From NCBI RefSeq assembly GCF_018129985.1, contig NZ_JAFCKT010000014.1, forward strand, positions 62,001-126,000: a stretch of 64,000 nt of DNA. Reading direction: 5' to 3'. Below, one piece after another: positions 1 through 8,262 of the stretch. This DNA is from Bradyrhizobium sp. SZCCT0148 (lineage in GTDB: Bacteria; Pseudomonadota; Alphaproteobacteria; Rhizobiales; Xanthobacteraceae). Position numbers and translations under genes: made by a program. The notes under the pieces were generated by a model. That model searched no databases and was not told the origin of the DNA. It saw only the letters and a program-made list of their open reading frames with translations. Positions within the stretch are counted from its first letter, which is position 1; each line of letters opens with the position of its first letter.

Positions 1-1591
1 GCAGGCGGAATGCGATCGGATCTTCGCCGCGCAGCTCTGCGATCTCGTCGAGCAGGGATTCGATGGCGAACACGTTGCCTTGCCCGCCCAGCGTCCGCAG
101 CGCCGAGGTCCGTACCGGCATGGTCAGCAGCCGGTGGCTGGTGATGGTCCAGGCGGGGAAGTCATAAAGCGGAACGGAATTGCGATCGCCGCCACCACCA
201 TTGGCGGCCGGCGGGTTGGTCGAGACCATGCGCGGGTAGGGATTTGCGATCTCACTCGCCGCCAGCAGCGTCGGCTGCGCCGCGCGTCCGGGCCGTGCCG
301 CATGACCGTTGCTCCAGATCGCGTGGCGCCAGCCCGTGATCTCGTTGTTCGAGTCGAGATCGGCCTCGATCTCGATGGCCATCGCCGCGCCGAACGGCGC
401 ATGAGACATCTCGTCGTGGCGCGACCACTGCACGCGAACCGGGCGGCCGCCGGCCGCCTTCGCCAGCAGCACGGCATCGAGCGCGACGTCGTCGGCCGCG
501 TTGTGTCCGTAACAGCCGGCGCCCTCGATGTGCTCCACCACGATGCTCTCGGCCGGCAGCTTGAGCACGATCGCGAGATCCGCACGGAGCAGATAGACGC
601 CCTGGCTGTGCGTCCAGACATGAACACGATCACCGTCCCATTGCGCCACGGCGCAGGACGGCGCGATCGAGGCATGCGCGATGTAGGGGCGGGTGTATTG
701 CCGGCGGAGCGTTTGGGCGGGATGGCGCGCCGGCTCCGCCATCCTGGTATCGATGATGGTGGTCTCGACCGGCTGGCTCTTCAGGAAGCCTGCCAGATCG
801 TCGTCGTCCGGCAACGGCCCGCCGTCCGACCAAGTCGCGCCCTTGCGCAAGGCTTTGAGCGCGGCTTCCGCCGCCGTCTCGTTGTCGGCAACCACCCCGG
901 CAAAGCCGCCGTCGCGGACGATGGCAATAAAGCCGGGGACTGCGCGCGCGGCCGCCTCATTGAGTGCGATCAATCTGGCGTCCGGGAGATCCGGGCGCAG
1001 CACGCGTCCGTGCACCAGTCCCGGAAGCGCGAGGTCATGGATGAAACGCGGCCGCGCAAACACCTTGTCGGGAATGTCGACACGCTGGACCGAATGTCCG
1101 GCGACGGTGCGCGCGGCGGCACTCTTGGCTGTCGGGCTTCCGGTGGCGTCGTGGTCGAGCGAGACCTCGCCCATCAATTCCCAATAACTTGTCCTGACAT
1201 TGCCGGGGCCTGAGATGGTGCCGTCATCGATATCGAGGCGCGACGCATCGACGCCGAGACGTTCCGAGGCCGCGCGAAGGAAGCGTTGGCGTACTTCGGC
1301 ACAGACCTGGCGTAGCGCGCGGCCGGACTGCTGGATCGAGAGGCTGCCCGAGGTCACGCCCTCGTTTGGGCTGGCCGCCGTCGAGGCGCGGGTCATCTCG
1401 ATTCTGGTGATTGCGACATCGAGTTCGTCCGCCGCGATTTGCGCCAGCGCCGTGACGATGCCCTGGCCGATTTCGACCTTGCCAATCGAGATCGCCACGC
1501 GGCCGTCGTCGGTGAAGCCGACCCAGGACGACAGCTTGGGATTGGCGACGAGGCTGACCGGCAGCTTCGGGGCAGGGGACAAGGTGTTCAT
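1..1591 (-). CDS. Molybdopterin-binding (large) subunit of an isoquinoline 1-oxidoreductase-type molybdenum hydroxylase, 3' end cut by window
   Basis: I translated this frame directly because it runs off the left edge; about 530 residues are visible. It opens with MNTLSPAPKLPVSLV and contains GKVEIGQGIVTALAQIAADE and, later, RTLGGQGNVFAIESLLDEIA, both typical of the Mo-cofactor-binding subunit of the xanthine dehydrogenase superfamily (IorB/nicotinate dehydrogenase B branch). Its ATG overlaps the stop of the [2Fe-2S] subunit gene upstream by 4 nt (ATGA), so the two are translationally coupled. Such enzymes hydroxylate N-heterocycles or oxidise aldehydes, passing electrons from Mo to the [2Fe-2S] subunit and usually on to a cytochrome. 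No FAD subunit is adjacent, as expected for the IorAB branch. The substrate cannot be read from the sequence. Confidence 0.9.
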   Translation of the reverse strand, partial: MNTLSPAPKLPVSLVANPKLSSWVGFTDDGRVAISIGKVEIGQGIVTALAQIAADELDVAITRIEMTRASTAASPNEGVTSGSLSIQQSGRALRQVCAEVRQRFLRAASERLGVDASRLDIDDGTISGPGNVRTSYWELMGEVSLDHDATGSPTAKSAAARTVAGHSVQRVDIPDKVFARPRFIHDLALPGLVHGRVLRPDLPDARLIALNEAAARAVPGFIAIVRDGGFAGVVADNETAAEAALKALRKGATWSDGGPLPDDDDLAGFLKSQPVETTIIDTRMAEPARHPAQTLRRQYTRPYIAHASIAPSCAVAQWDGDRVHVWTHSQGVYLLRADLAIVLKLPAESIVVEHIEGAGCYGHNAADDVALDAVLLAKAAGGRPVRVQWSRHDEMSHAPFGAAMAIEIEADLDSNNEITGWRHAIWSNGHAARPGRAAQPTLLAASEIANPYPRMVSTNPPAANGGGGDRNSVPLYDFPAWTITSHRLLTMPVRTSALRTLGGQGNVFAIESLLDEIAELRGEDPIAFRL

Positions 1592-2058
1592 GATGCCGCC
1601 ATCTCTGCGGCCGCACGCAGGACGGCGCGGACCATGCGGTTGTGCGACCCGCAGCGGCACAGATTGCGATCCAGCGCCGCCCTGACCTCGGCTTCCGTCG
1701 GGGACGGATTGCGCTTCAGCAGCGCCGCCGCGCTGATCAGGATTCCAGATACACAATAGCCGCATTGCATCGCCTGTTCGGCGATGAAGGCGCGTTGCAA
1801 CGGATGCGGTACGCCCACCGTGCCGAGGCCTTCCACAGTGACGATGTCCCTGTCGGCGACCGACCACATCGGCATGTCGCAGGATGCCATGGCGCGATGG
1901 TCGACCATGACGTAACAGGCGCCGCACTCACCGGCGCCGCAACCGAAATGCGCGCTCGTGACACCGAGCCGGCCGCGCAGCACGTCGAGCAGCGTCTGGT
2001 CGGGCTCGACATCCACGGCCGTCGCTGCGCCGTTGAGCTGAAACTGAATGGCTGGCAT
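1588..2058 (-). CDS. [2Fe-2S] subunit of molybdenum hydroxylase (IorA/CoxS family)
   Basis: This 156-residue protein has the full cysteine set of the small subunit of xanthine dehydrogenase-type enzymes. The plant-type ferredoxin cluster is C40-x4-C45-x2-C48 with C60. The C-terminal helical [2Fe-2S] cluster is C99-x2-C102 with C134-x-C136 (motifs QCGYC and LCRCG). It carries electrons from the molybdopterin subunit encoded immediately downstream, with which it shares a 4-nt overlap. No signal peptide is seen, so the complex is probably cytoplasmic or recruited to the membrane by a partner outside the window. The length and motif spacing are ordinary for the family. Confidence 0.95.
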   Translation of the reverse strand: MPAIQFQLNGAATAVDVEPDQTLLDVLRGRLGVTSAHFGCGAGECGACYVMVDHRAMASCDMPMWSVADRDIVTVEGLGTVGVPHPLQRAFIAEQAMQCGYCVSGILISAAALLKRNPSPTEAEVRAALDRNLCRCGSHNRMVRAVLRAAAEMAAS

Positions 2059-2070
2059 TTCCGATACGCC

Positions 2071-3045
2071 TCAGGACTTGTCGAACTTCTTGACGACGTC
2101 GGCCCATTTCTCGATGTCGCCGCGCAGGAATTTGTCGAATTCCTCCGGCGTCATCGACATGGGCGCGGCGCCCTGTTCCATCCAGAGCTTGACGATGTCG
2201 GGCCGCTTCACCATTGCGTTGACGGCGGCATTGAGCTTGTCGATGACTGGCTTTGGCGTGCCGGCCGGCGCCATCAGGCCGAGCCATATCGTCGCTTCAT
2301 AGCCTGCGACACCGGCCTCGATCGCCGTCGGCACGTTCGGCAACACGGTCGAGCGCTGCTTGCCGGTGGTGGCGAGCGCGCGCACCTGGTTCTCGGCGAT
2401 GTTCGGTGCCATCGCCGGCACCGCGTCGATCATCATCTGCACCTGTCCGCCGATCACGCCGCTGCGCGCCTCGCCGCTGTTGCGATAGGGAACGTGGACG
2501 ATGTCGATGCCGGCCATGGCTTTGAACAGCTCGCCGGCCATGTGGTAGGGCGTGCCCTGACCGGAGGAGGCGTAGTTCAGCTTGCCCAGCTGCGCCTTGG
2601 CGAGTGCGATGAACTCGGGCAACGTCTTCGCCGGGACTTGCGGGTTCACCACGATGACGAGATCGGAATAGTTCACCGGCGCGATCGGCGCGAGGTCGCG
2701 CATCAGTTCGTATTTGCGCTTGTCCGCCGTCAGCAGCGATTCGTTCGCGGTCTGGGTGTTGGACATCATCAGCAGCGTGTAGCCGTCGGCCGGCGACTTC
2801 GCCGCCTCGATCGTGCCGATGACACCGCCGGCACCGGTGCGGTTCTCGACGACGAAAGGCTGGCCAAGACTCTCCTGCAGCACATTGCCGATCAGCCGGG
2901 CCGCGACGTCGGCCGGTCCGCCGGCCCCGAAGGGGACGATAATCCGGACCGCGTGGTTGGGATAATCCTGTGCGAAGGAGGGCGCTGCGGAGATTGCGGC
3001 AAGCAGGCCGGCCGTCAAAGCCAGCACGGATCTTCGGGCGATCAT
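2071..3045 (-). CDS. Bug/TctC-family periplasmic solute-binding protein
   Basis: A 324-residue protein of the tripartite tricarboxylate transporter receptor (TctC/Bug) family. It has a signal peptide (MIARRSVLALTAGLLAAISA, cut after SFA), then YPNHAVRIIVPFGAGGPADV, the family's first beta-strand and ligand loop. The ATG at 3045 is preceded at good spacing by GGGAGG; the open frame extends far upstream only because of antisense coding bias over the next gene. The stop lies 12 nt before the [2Fe-2S] gene start, so the order tctC-like, Fe-S subunit, Mo subunit looks like one operon. The binding protein may therefore capture the substrate of the hydroxylase (inference). No TctA/TctB partners are adjacent; orphan Bug proteins are common in this group of bacteria. 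Confidence 0.93.
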   Translation of the reverse strand: MIARRSVLALTAGLLAAISAAPSFAQDYPNHAVRIIVPFGAGGPADVAARLIGNVLQESLGQPFVVENRTGAGGVIGTIEAAKSPADGYTLLMMSNTQTANESLLTADKRKYELMRDLAPIAPVNYSDLVIVVNPQVPAKTLPEFIALAKAQLGKLNYASSGQGTPYHMAGELFKAMAGIDIVHVPYRNSGEARSGVIGGQVQMMIDAVPAMAPNIAENQVRALATTGKQRSTVLPNVPTAIEAGVAGYEATIWLGLMAPAGTPKPVIDKLNAAVNAMVKRPDIVKLWMEQGAAPMSMTPEEFDKFLRGDIEKWADVVKKFDKS

Positions 3046-3279
3046 GCCCACCTCCCAGATATCGTTTTTGTTGTCCGGCAATGTAGCGGCAGGGACTACA
3101 AACTGTCGACGGCTCACGAGGGCGATTAAGATCGGAATATCGGGTGGCTTTCGGTGTGTCCGCGCCGCCCTTCGCGCTTGCAGCAGGAACCGGCGGCGCG
3201 CACGGTTTGAGCAAATCGCATGGGCATTGCCGGATAAATGCCCTCGGCTGGCCGGTATTTTGGTGTTACGAACTGGGTT

Positions 3280-5382
3280 ATGAACCCGCACGCCAAGATC
3301 GAAAGCAAGATCGAAATCCGCCATTCGACCTGCCCGCACGATTGCCCATCGGCCTGTGCCCTCGACGTCGAGGTGGTCGAAGGCCGCAGCATCGGCCGTG
3401 TCCGCGGTTCGAAGAAGCAGACCTACACCGCCGGCGTGGTCTGCGCCAAGGTCGCACGCTACGCCGAACGCATTCATCATCCCGAGCGGCTGATGTATCC
3501 GATGCGCCGGACGGGCGCGAAGGGCTCGGGGCAATTCGCGCGCATCTCCTGGGACGAGGCGCTGGACGAAATCGGGCATCGCTTCAATCAGGCCGAGCGC
3601 GAGTTCGGCGCAGAATCGATCTGGCCGTATTACTACGCCGGCACCATGGGCCTCGTGATGCGCGACGGCCTCAACCGCCTCACGCATGTCAAAAAGTATT
3701 CGCGCTTCTATCAGACCATCTGCGCCAACGTTGCGCGTATCGGATTCGCGATCGGCACCGGCAGGATCGCCGGCGTCGATCCGCGCGAGATGGCGTTGTC
3801 TGATCTGGTCGTGATCTGGGGCACCAATCCCGTCAACACCCAGGTCAACGTGATGACGCACGCTGCCCGTGCCCGCAAGGAGCGCGGCGCGAAGATCGCG
3901 GCGGTCGATATCTACGACAACGACACCATGAAGCAGGCTGACATCAAGATCATCCTGCGGCCCGGCACCGACGGCGCCTTCGCCTGCGGCGTCATGCATG
4001 TCCTGTTCCGTGACGGTTACGCCGACCGCGCCTACATGGACAAATACACCGACTGCCCCGCCGAGCTCGAAGCGCATCTGACGACGCGCACGCCGGAATG
4101 GGCGTCCGCGATCTGCGGCGTACCGGTTTCCGAGATCGAGGCCTTCGCCAGGGCGGTCGGCGAGACCAAGCGCGCCTTCTTCCGCTTCGGCTACGGTTTT
4201 ACGCGGAGCCGCAACGGCGCCACGCAGATGCACGCGGCCAATTGCATTCCCGCGGTGACCGGCGCCTGGCAGTATGAAGGCGGCGGCGCCTTCTTCAACA
4301 ACTACGCACTCTGGCATTTCAACGAATCCATCATTGAGGGCCACGACGCCATCGATCCGAGCATCCGTGCGCTCGACCAGTCCCAGATCGGCCGCATCCT
4401 CACCGGCGATGCCAAAGCTCTGCAAGGCAAAGGCCCGGTCAAGGCGTTGCTGATCCAGAACACCAATCCGATGACGGTGGCGCCGGAGCAGGCTTTGGTG
4501 AGGCAGGGCTTTGCGCGCGAGGATCTGTTTGTCGCGGTGCACGAGCAGTTCATGACCGAGACGGCGCAGATGGCCGACATTGTGTTGCCCGCGACCATGT
4601 TCATGGAGCATGACGATCTCTATTACGGCGGCGGCCACCAGCACATCTCGGTCGGGCCGAAGCTGATAGACCCGCCCGGCGAATGCCGCTCCAACCATCA
4701 GGTGCTGCAGGCGCTGGCGCCGCGGCTCGGTGCCAGGCATCCGGGTTTCGAGATGACGCCGCGCGAATTGATTGACGCGACGCTGAAGCTCAGCAACCAC
4801 GGCGACATCGCCGGCCTCGAAGCCGACCTCTGGCGCGACCTGCAGCCGGATTTTCGCACCTCGCACTATCTCGACGGCTTTGCCCATGCCGACGGCAAGT
4901 TTCACTTCAGGGCCGACTGGGCGCCTCCGCCGTTCGGCGTGACCATGGGCGATGTCGACAACATGCCTGATCTGCCGGACCATTGGGCCGTGATCGAGCA
5001 GGCCGATCCGGCGCATCCATTCCGGCTCGCGACCAGTCCGTCGCGCAGCTTCCTCAACACCACCTTCAACGAAACACCGTCCTCGCAGGCGCGCGAGGGC
5101 AAGGCGAGCGTGATGATCCATCCACTGGATGCGGCCGCGCTCGACATCGCCGACGGCGATGCGGTGACGCTCGGCAATACCCGCGGCGAGACCACGCTGT
5201 TGGCAAGGCTGTTTGACGGCGTGCAGCGCGGCGTGCTGATTGCGGAGTCTGTTCATCCCAACAAGGATCACATCGGCGGCCGCGGCATCAACATGCTGAC
5301 CGGAGCGGAAACCGTGGCACCGATCGGCGGCGCCGCGTTCCACGACAACAAGGTCTGGATCAAAAAGGCGCTCACCGTTTAA
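3280..5382 (+). CDS. Bis-MGD molybdopterin oxidoreductase (BisC/FdhA-like)
   Basis: About 700 residues. The N-terminal [4Fe-4S] motif is C18-x3-C22-x3-C26-x28-C55 (TCPHDCPSACALDVE). A Mo-binding core follows, with a likely Mo-ligand Cys near residue 148 (QTICANVARIG), WGTNPVNTQ in the dinucleotide-binding region, and a C-terminal dinucleotide-binding domain (FRLATSPSRSFLNTTF). It belongs to the large DMSO-reductase family; the substrate is not evident. The start is uncertain: the ATG at 3280 gives the usual short N-terminus before the cluster, while an in-frame ATG at 3238 adds 14 residues, and neither has a clear ribosome-binding site. The gene is divergent from the tctC-like gene, and its stop overlaps the end of the convergent caspase-like gene by 4 nt. 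No small Fe-S or membrane subunit is adjacent. Confidence 0.9.
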   Translation: MNPHAKIESKIEIRHSTCPHDCPSACALDVEVVEGRSIGRVRGSKKQTYTAGVVCAKVARYAERIHHPERLMYPMRRTGAKGSGQFARISWDEALDEIGHRFNQAEREFGAESIWPYYYAGTMGLVMRDGLNRLTHVKKYSRFYQTICANVARIGFAIGTGRIAGVDPREMALSDLVVIWGTNPVNTQVNVMTHAARARKERGAKIAAVDIYDNDTMKQADIKIILRPGTDGAFACGVMHVLFRDGYADRAYMDKYTDCPAELEAHLTTRTPEWASAICGVPVSEIEAFARAVGETKRAFFRFGYGFTRSRNGATQMHAANCIPAVTGAWQYEGGGAFFNNYALWHFNESIIEGHDAIDPSIRALDQSQIGRILTGDAKALQGKGPVKALLIQNTNPMTVAPEQALVRQGFAREDLFVAVHEQFMTETAQMADIVLPATMFMEHDDLYYGGGHQHISVGPKLIDPPGECRSNHQVLQALAPRLGARHPGFEMTPRELIDATLKLSNHGDIAGLEADLWRDLQPDFRTSHYLDGFAHADGKFHFRADWAPPPFGVTMGDVDNMPDLPDHWAVIEQADPAHPFRLATSPSRSFLNTTFNETPSSQAREGKASVMIHPLDAAALDIADGDAVTLGNTRGETTLLARLFDGVQRGVLIAESVHPNKDHIGGRGINMLTGAETVAPIGGAAFHDNKVWIKKALTV

Positions 5383-6749
5383 GGCACGCACTCCGAGACG
5401 CCGTAGCCTGCGAACTCCTTCGCAATATCAGGGTTCATCGACTTTGCCGACGCGATGTCGGTGGCGCCGTCGCCGCCACTCTTGCGGGTGGCGATGCCGC
5501 GACCGAACAGCGACGACGAGGAGCGTGGGTTGCGCTGGATCGCGTCGGTATAGTCCTTGATCGCTTCCGCATTGCGGCCGAGCTTGAGGTTGACGAGACC
5601 GCGGCTGTCGAGCGCGTCGCTCAAGCCGGGATTGATCTGCAGGGCCAGATTGCAGTCGGTCAGCGCGCCCTGCAGGTCGCCGGTCGCAGCACGCGTCCAG
5701 CAGCGGTTGTTCAGCGCCTGCGCATCCCTGGGATCCCTGCGGATCACCACGTCGAAATCCTGCATGGCGAGTGCGTGCGCGCGCTTGATCGCATAGACCT
5801 GGCCGCGCTTGTAGCGCGAGACGACGTCATTGGCGTTCGCCGCGATCTTGCGGCTGAGATCGGCGATGACGGGATCCCGGGCGAGATCGTCGGCACTCGG
5901 AGGCGGCTCTGCCTGCGGCGTCTCGCAGGCCGGTTTTTGCGGCCCGGGTTTCGCCGGCGTCGCGTCGCCCTTGTTATCGGGCGGCTGCGTCACCGGGCCC
6001 GCGAACGAGAATTCCGTGGTCAGCGACGACGACAGCCACGGCACCTGCTCGCGCCGGGTGGCGGCGACGACGCCGTTCTTGGTGTTGGTCAGCGCCTGCT
6101 CGGCACTGATGTTCGGCGTGCGCATCTCGCGCAGCAGTTCGGCGACGAACAGGCCGTGGTCGGTCTTGCCGCTGGCTGCGACCGCTCCGAGCGCGGCGGA
6201 GTAGAGCACGAGCGAATTGCTCGGCGCGATCGCCGGTGCAAGGCCCGCCGAATAGCGGCGGAAGCGCCGTTCGAACGGGTTGCGGCGCGAGGCGTCGATC
6301 AGCGCGATCTTGATCGCGGCACCGCGCGTGTTCATCTCGGCGAGGATGGTGTCGAGGCTGAAGCCGTCGCGCGCCACATCCGGCTCGGTCCAGATCTGCG
6401 CGTCGACCGGCAGAAGGTAGGTCTGCCGGTTGGATTGGATCGCAAAACCATCGAAGAAAATCAGCGCCACCGCGCCGCGCTCGATGCGGGCATAGAAGCG
6501 ATCCAGCACCTGCCGCATGGCGTCGGCCGTGAGATTGCTCTGGCGGTCGACGACGAAGCCGTCGCGCTTCAATTCTTCGGCGACATCCTGGGTGTCGTTG
6601 GCGACGTCGTTCGGCACGAATTCGTTGTCGGGATATCTGGCGTTGCCGATCACCAGCGCCAGCTTGGCCGCATCGGCCGCGCGGCTTGCGCCCAGCACGA
6701 GCAGGCCTGTCAGCAACAACATCGTCGCGGCGCGCATGAAATGGCTCAT
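5379..6749 (-). CDS. Caspase-fold (peptidase C14-like) protein with TPR repeats, catalytic dyad lost
   Basis: 456 residues: a signal peptide (about 1-27), a caspase p20-like domain (KLALVIGNARYPDNEF at 29 to about 250), a Pro-rich linker (about 255-290) and three or four TPR units (about 310-440). In active bacterial caspase homologues the His lies in a GHG motif and the Cys in DAC-R-NP. Here the corresponding stretches read FFDGFAIQ (98-105, Phe102 where His belongs) and IDASRRNPF (151-159, Ser154 where Cys belongs). The fold is recognisable but the protease is probably inactive, which suggests a binding or scaffold role in the periplasm. Homologues with replaced dyads are known among bacterial metacaspase-like proteins. 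It is convergent with the molybdopterin gene (4-nt overlap) and divergent from the crotonase at 6918. Confidence 0.88.
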   Translation of the reverse strand: MSHFMRAATMLLLTGLLVLGASRAADAAKLALVIGNARYPDNEFVPNDVANDTQDVAEELKRDGFVVDRQSNLTADAMRQVLDRFYARIERGAVALIFFDGFAIQSNRQTYLLPVDAQIWTEPDVARDGFSLDTILAEMNTRGAAIKIALIDASRRNPFERRFRRYSAGLAPAIAPSNSLVLYSAALGAVAASGKTDHGLFVAELLREMRTPNISAEQALTNTKNGVVAATRREQVPWLSSSLTTEFSFAGPVTQPPDNKGDATPAKPGPQKPACETPQAEPPPSADDLARDPVIADLSRKIAANANDVVSRYKRGQVYAIKRAHALAMQDFDVVIRRDPRDAQALNNRCWTRAATGDLQGALTDCNLALQINPGLSDALDSRGLVNLKLGRNAEAIKDYTDAIQRNPRSSSSLFGRGIATRKSGGDGATDIASAKSMNPDIAKEFAGYGVSECVP

Positions 6750-6917
6750 CGGTGATCAAAATCCCCAGTCAGGATAGCGGCCGTCGTCCGTAATTCAATC
6801 GCCGGGCGAATTTGCGCCCACACGCTATGGTGACACGGCGTTGCAGAATGGCCTTGCGCGTTCCGCCCGTCCTGCCGCAAATGGCTGCAAAACGGATGAC
6901 AAGGAAGCGAGCGGACC

Positions 6918-7700
6918 ATGACCGACACCACAGCAGTCGTTACCGAGAAGCGCGGGCAGGCGTTCTGGATCACCATCAATCGGCTGGAGAAACGCAACGC
7001 ACTGAACGGCGAGGTCATCGCCGGCATCACCCAAGGCTATCGCGACGCGCATGACGACAAGGACGTCCGCGTCATCGTGCTGACGGGTGCGGGCGACAAG
7101 GCGTTCTGCGCGGGCGCCGATCTGCAGAATTCCGGCGCGGCTTTCGCGATGGATCATTCCAAACCAAATGTCGACTATGCCGATCTGTTACGTTTGTCAC
7201 AGAACGCCACCAAACCGGCGATTGCGCGGGTCGGCGGCGTCTGCATGGCCGGCGGCATGGGCCTGCTCTGCATGACCGACATGGCGGTTGCGGCCGATCA
7301 CGTCGTGTTCGGCCTTCCGGAGGTGAAGGTCGGCGTGTTTCCGATGCAGGTGCTCAGCCTGCTGCAGTCCATCGCACCGCCGCGCCTCGTCAACGAATGG
7401 GCGCTCACCGGCGAGCCGTTCGATGCCAAGACGGCCCAGGCTGCCGGCCTGCTCAACTACGTCGTGCCCACGGCCGAGTTGGATGCCAAGGTCGACTGGC
7501 TGATTGGCCGTATCGTCGACAAATCCCCGACCGCGATCCGCCGCGGCAAATACGCCATGCGTGCCATCGCCTCGATGTCGTTCGACGAGAGCATCGCCTA
7601 CACCGAAAGCCAGATCGCGCTGCTCGCGATGACCGAGGACGCGAAGGAAGGGCTGAAGGCCTTCAGCGAGAAGCGAAAGCCGGTTTGGACGGGACGGTAG
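6918..7700 (+). CDS. Enoyl-CoA hydratase/isomerase family protein
   Basis: 260 residues of crotonase fold. The CoA-binding/oxyanion-hole regions are visible as KAFCAGADL (61-69) and GGVCMAGGMGLL (106-117), and a candidate catalytic Glu is E135 in FGLPEVKVG. The C-terminal helix ends with FSEKRKPVWTGR, a typical crotonase tail. It probably hydrates or isomerises an acyl-CoA in a degradation pathway; the exact substrate is unknown. An RBS-like AAGGAAGCGAGCG precedes the ATG. It is a single gene divergent from the caspase-like gene. A second, more distant crotonase lies at 12730, so the region has a CoA-ester catabolic theme. Confidence 0.93.
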   Translation: MTDTTAVVTEKRGQAFWITINRLEKRNALNGEVIAGITQGYRDAHDDKDVRVIVLTGAGDKAFCAGADLQNSGAAFAMDHSKPNVDYADLLRLSQNATKPAIARVGGVCMAGGMGLLCMTDMAVAADHVVFGLPEVKVGVFPMQVLSLLQSIAPPRLVNEWALTGEPFDAKTAQAAGLLNYVVPTAELDAKVDWLIGRIVDKSPTAIRRGKYAMRAIASMSFDESIAYTESQIALLAMTEDAKEGLKAFSEKRKPVWTGR

Positions 7701-7718
7701 AGGGAGTGGCGCTGCTCT

Positions 7719-7785
7719 CATGTCCCGGACGCGCTGCAGCGCATTGGCGCTGCGGCGCAGAGCCGGGAGCCAGAGGGCGGCAGGA
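7719..7785. repeat. Palindromic intergenic repeat
   Basis: Just after the crotonase stop there is an imperfect palindrome. TCCCGG (7723-7728) pairs with CCGGGA (7763-7768), enclosing a GC-rich core with its own palindrome (CGCTGCAGCG, 7732-7741). It resembles the short palindromic repeats that I recall being scattered through Bradyrhizobium intergenic regions. It could also serve as a transcript end for the 6918 gene, though no T-run follows. Confidence 0.5.
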
Positions 7786-7833
7786 ATAGGTGTGCGACGA
7801 GTCCAGGCTCTGCAGCGCCGCGCCGTGGGAATC

Positions 7834-8262
7834 TTACCCGGCGTTGGCTTTCAGCCCGGCAGCCTGGATGCCCGCCACCGCGCAGGCCTCGTCATTGTCG
7901 GAGGTGTCGCCGGAAACGCCGACGGCGCCGAGCAGGGTCGTGCCGTCCATGATCAGAACGCCGCCGGGCACCGGCACCAGCGCGCCCTTGGCGATGGTGT
8001 TCACGGCATCGATGAAATAGGCCTGCTCCTGGGCGCGCTGGAACAGAGCGCGCGAGCCCATGCCCATCGCGAGCGCGCCATAGGCCTTGCCGTGCGCGAT
8101 CTCTCCACGCATCAGGCTGGTGCCGTCCTGGGCAGCCGCGAGCTTGAGCACGCCGCGCGCGTCGAGGATGGTGACGACCAGCGGCTTGAGCTTGAGTTCG
8201 CCGGCCTTCGCGAAGGCGGCGTCGAGTATCTTGCGGGCAGTGTCGAGGGTGAGATCAGCCAT
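7834..8262 (-). CDS. GlcG/HbpS-family protein
   Basis: 142 residues of the GlcG/HbpS (PF03928) family: a short alpha/beta protein beginning MADLTLDTARKILDAAFAKA, with the conserved central DARGVLKLAA and the C-terminal GGVLIMDGTTLLGAVGVSG loop. The family is associated with glycolate-utilisation operons and, in HbpS, with haem binding; its biochemical role is not settled. Its start overlaps the stop of the FAD/Fe-S dehydrogenase gene by 8 nt (ATGGCTGA), a coupled arrangement mirroring glcDEF-glcG operons. This supports a shared role in 2-hydroxyacid metabolism. Confidence 0.92.
   Translation of the reverse strand: MADLTLDTARKILDAAFAKAGELKLKPLVVTILDARGVLKLAAAQDGTSLMRGEIAHGKAYGALAMGMGSRALFQRAQEQAYFIDAVNTIAKGALVPVPGGVLIMDGTTLLGAVGVSGDTSDNDEACAVAGIQAAGLKANAG

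Noticed and set aside
3046..5391. Long minus-strand extension of the tctC-like frame (to 1106 codons)
   Set aside because: Only the last 324 residues resemble a protein; the rest is antisense to the molybdopterin oxidoreductase, and a signal peptide with RBS marks the start at 3045.
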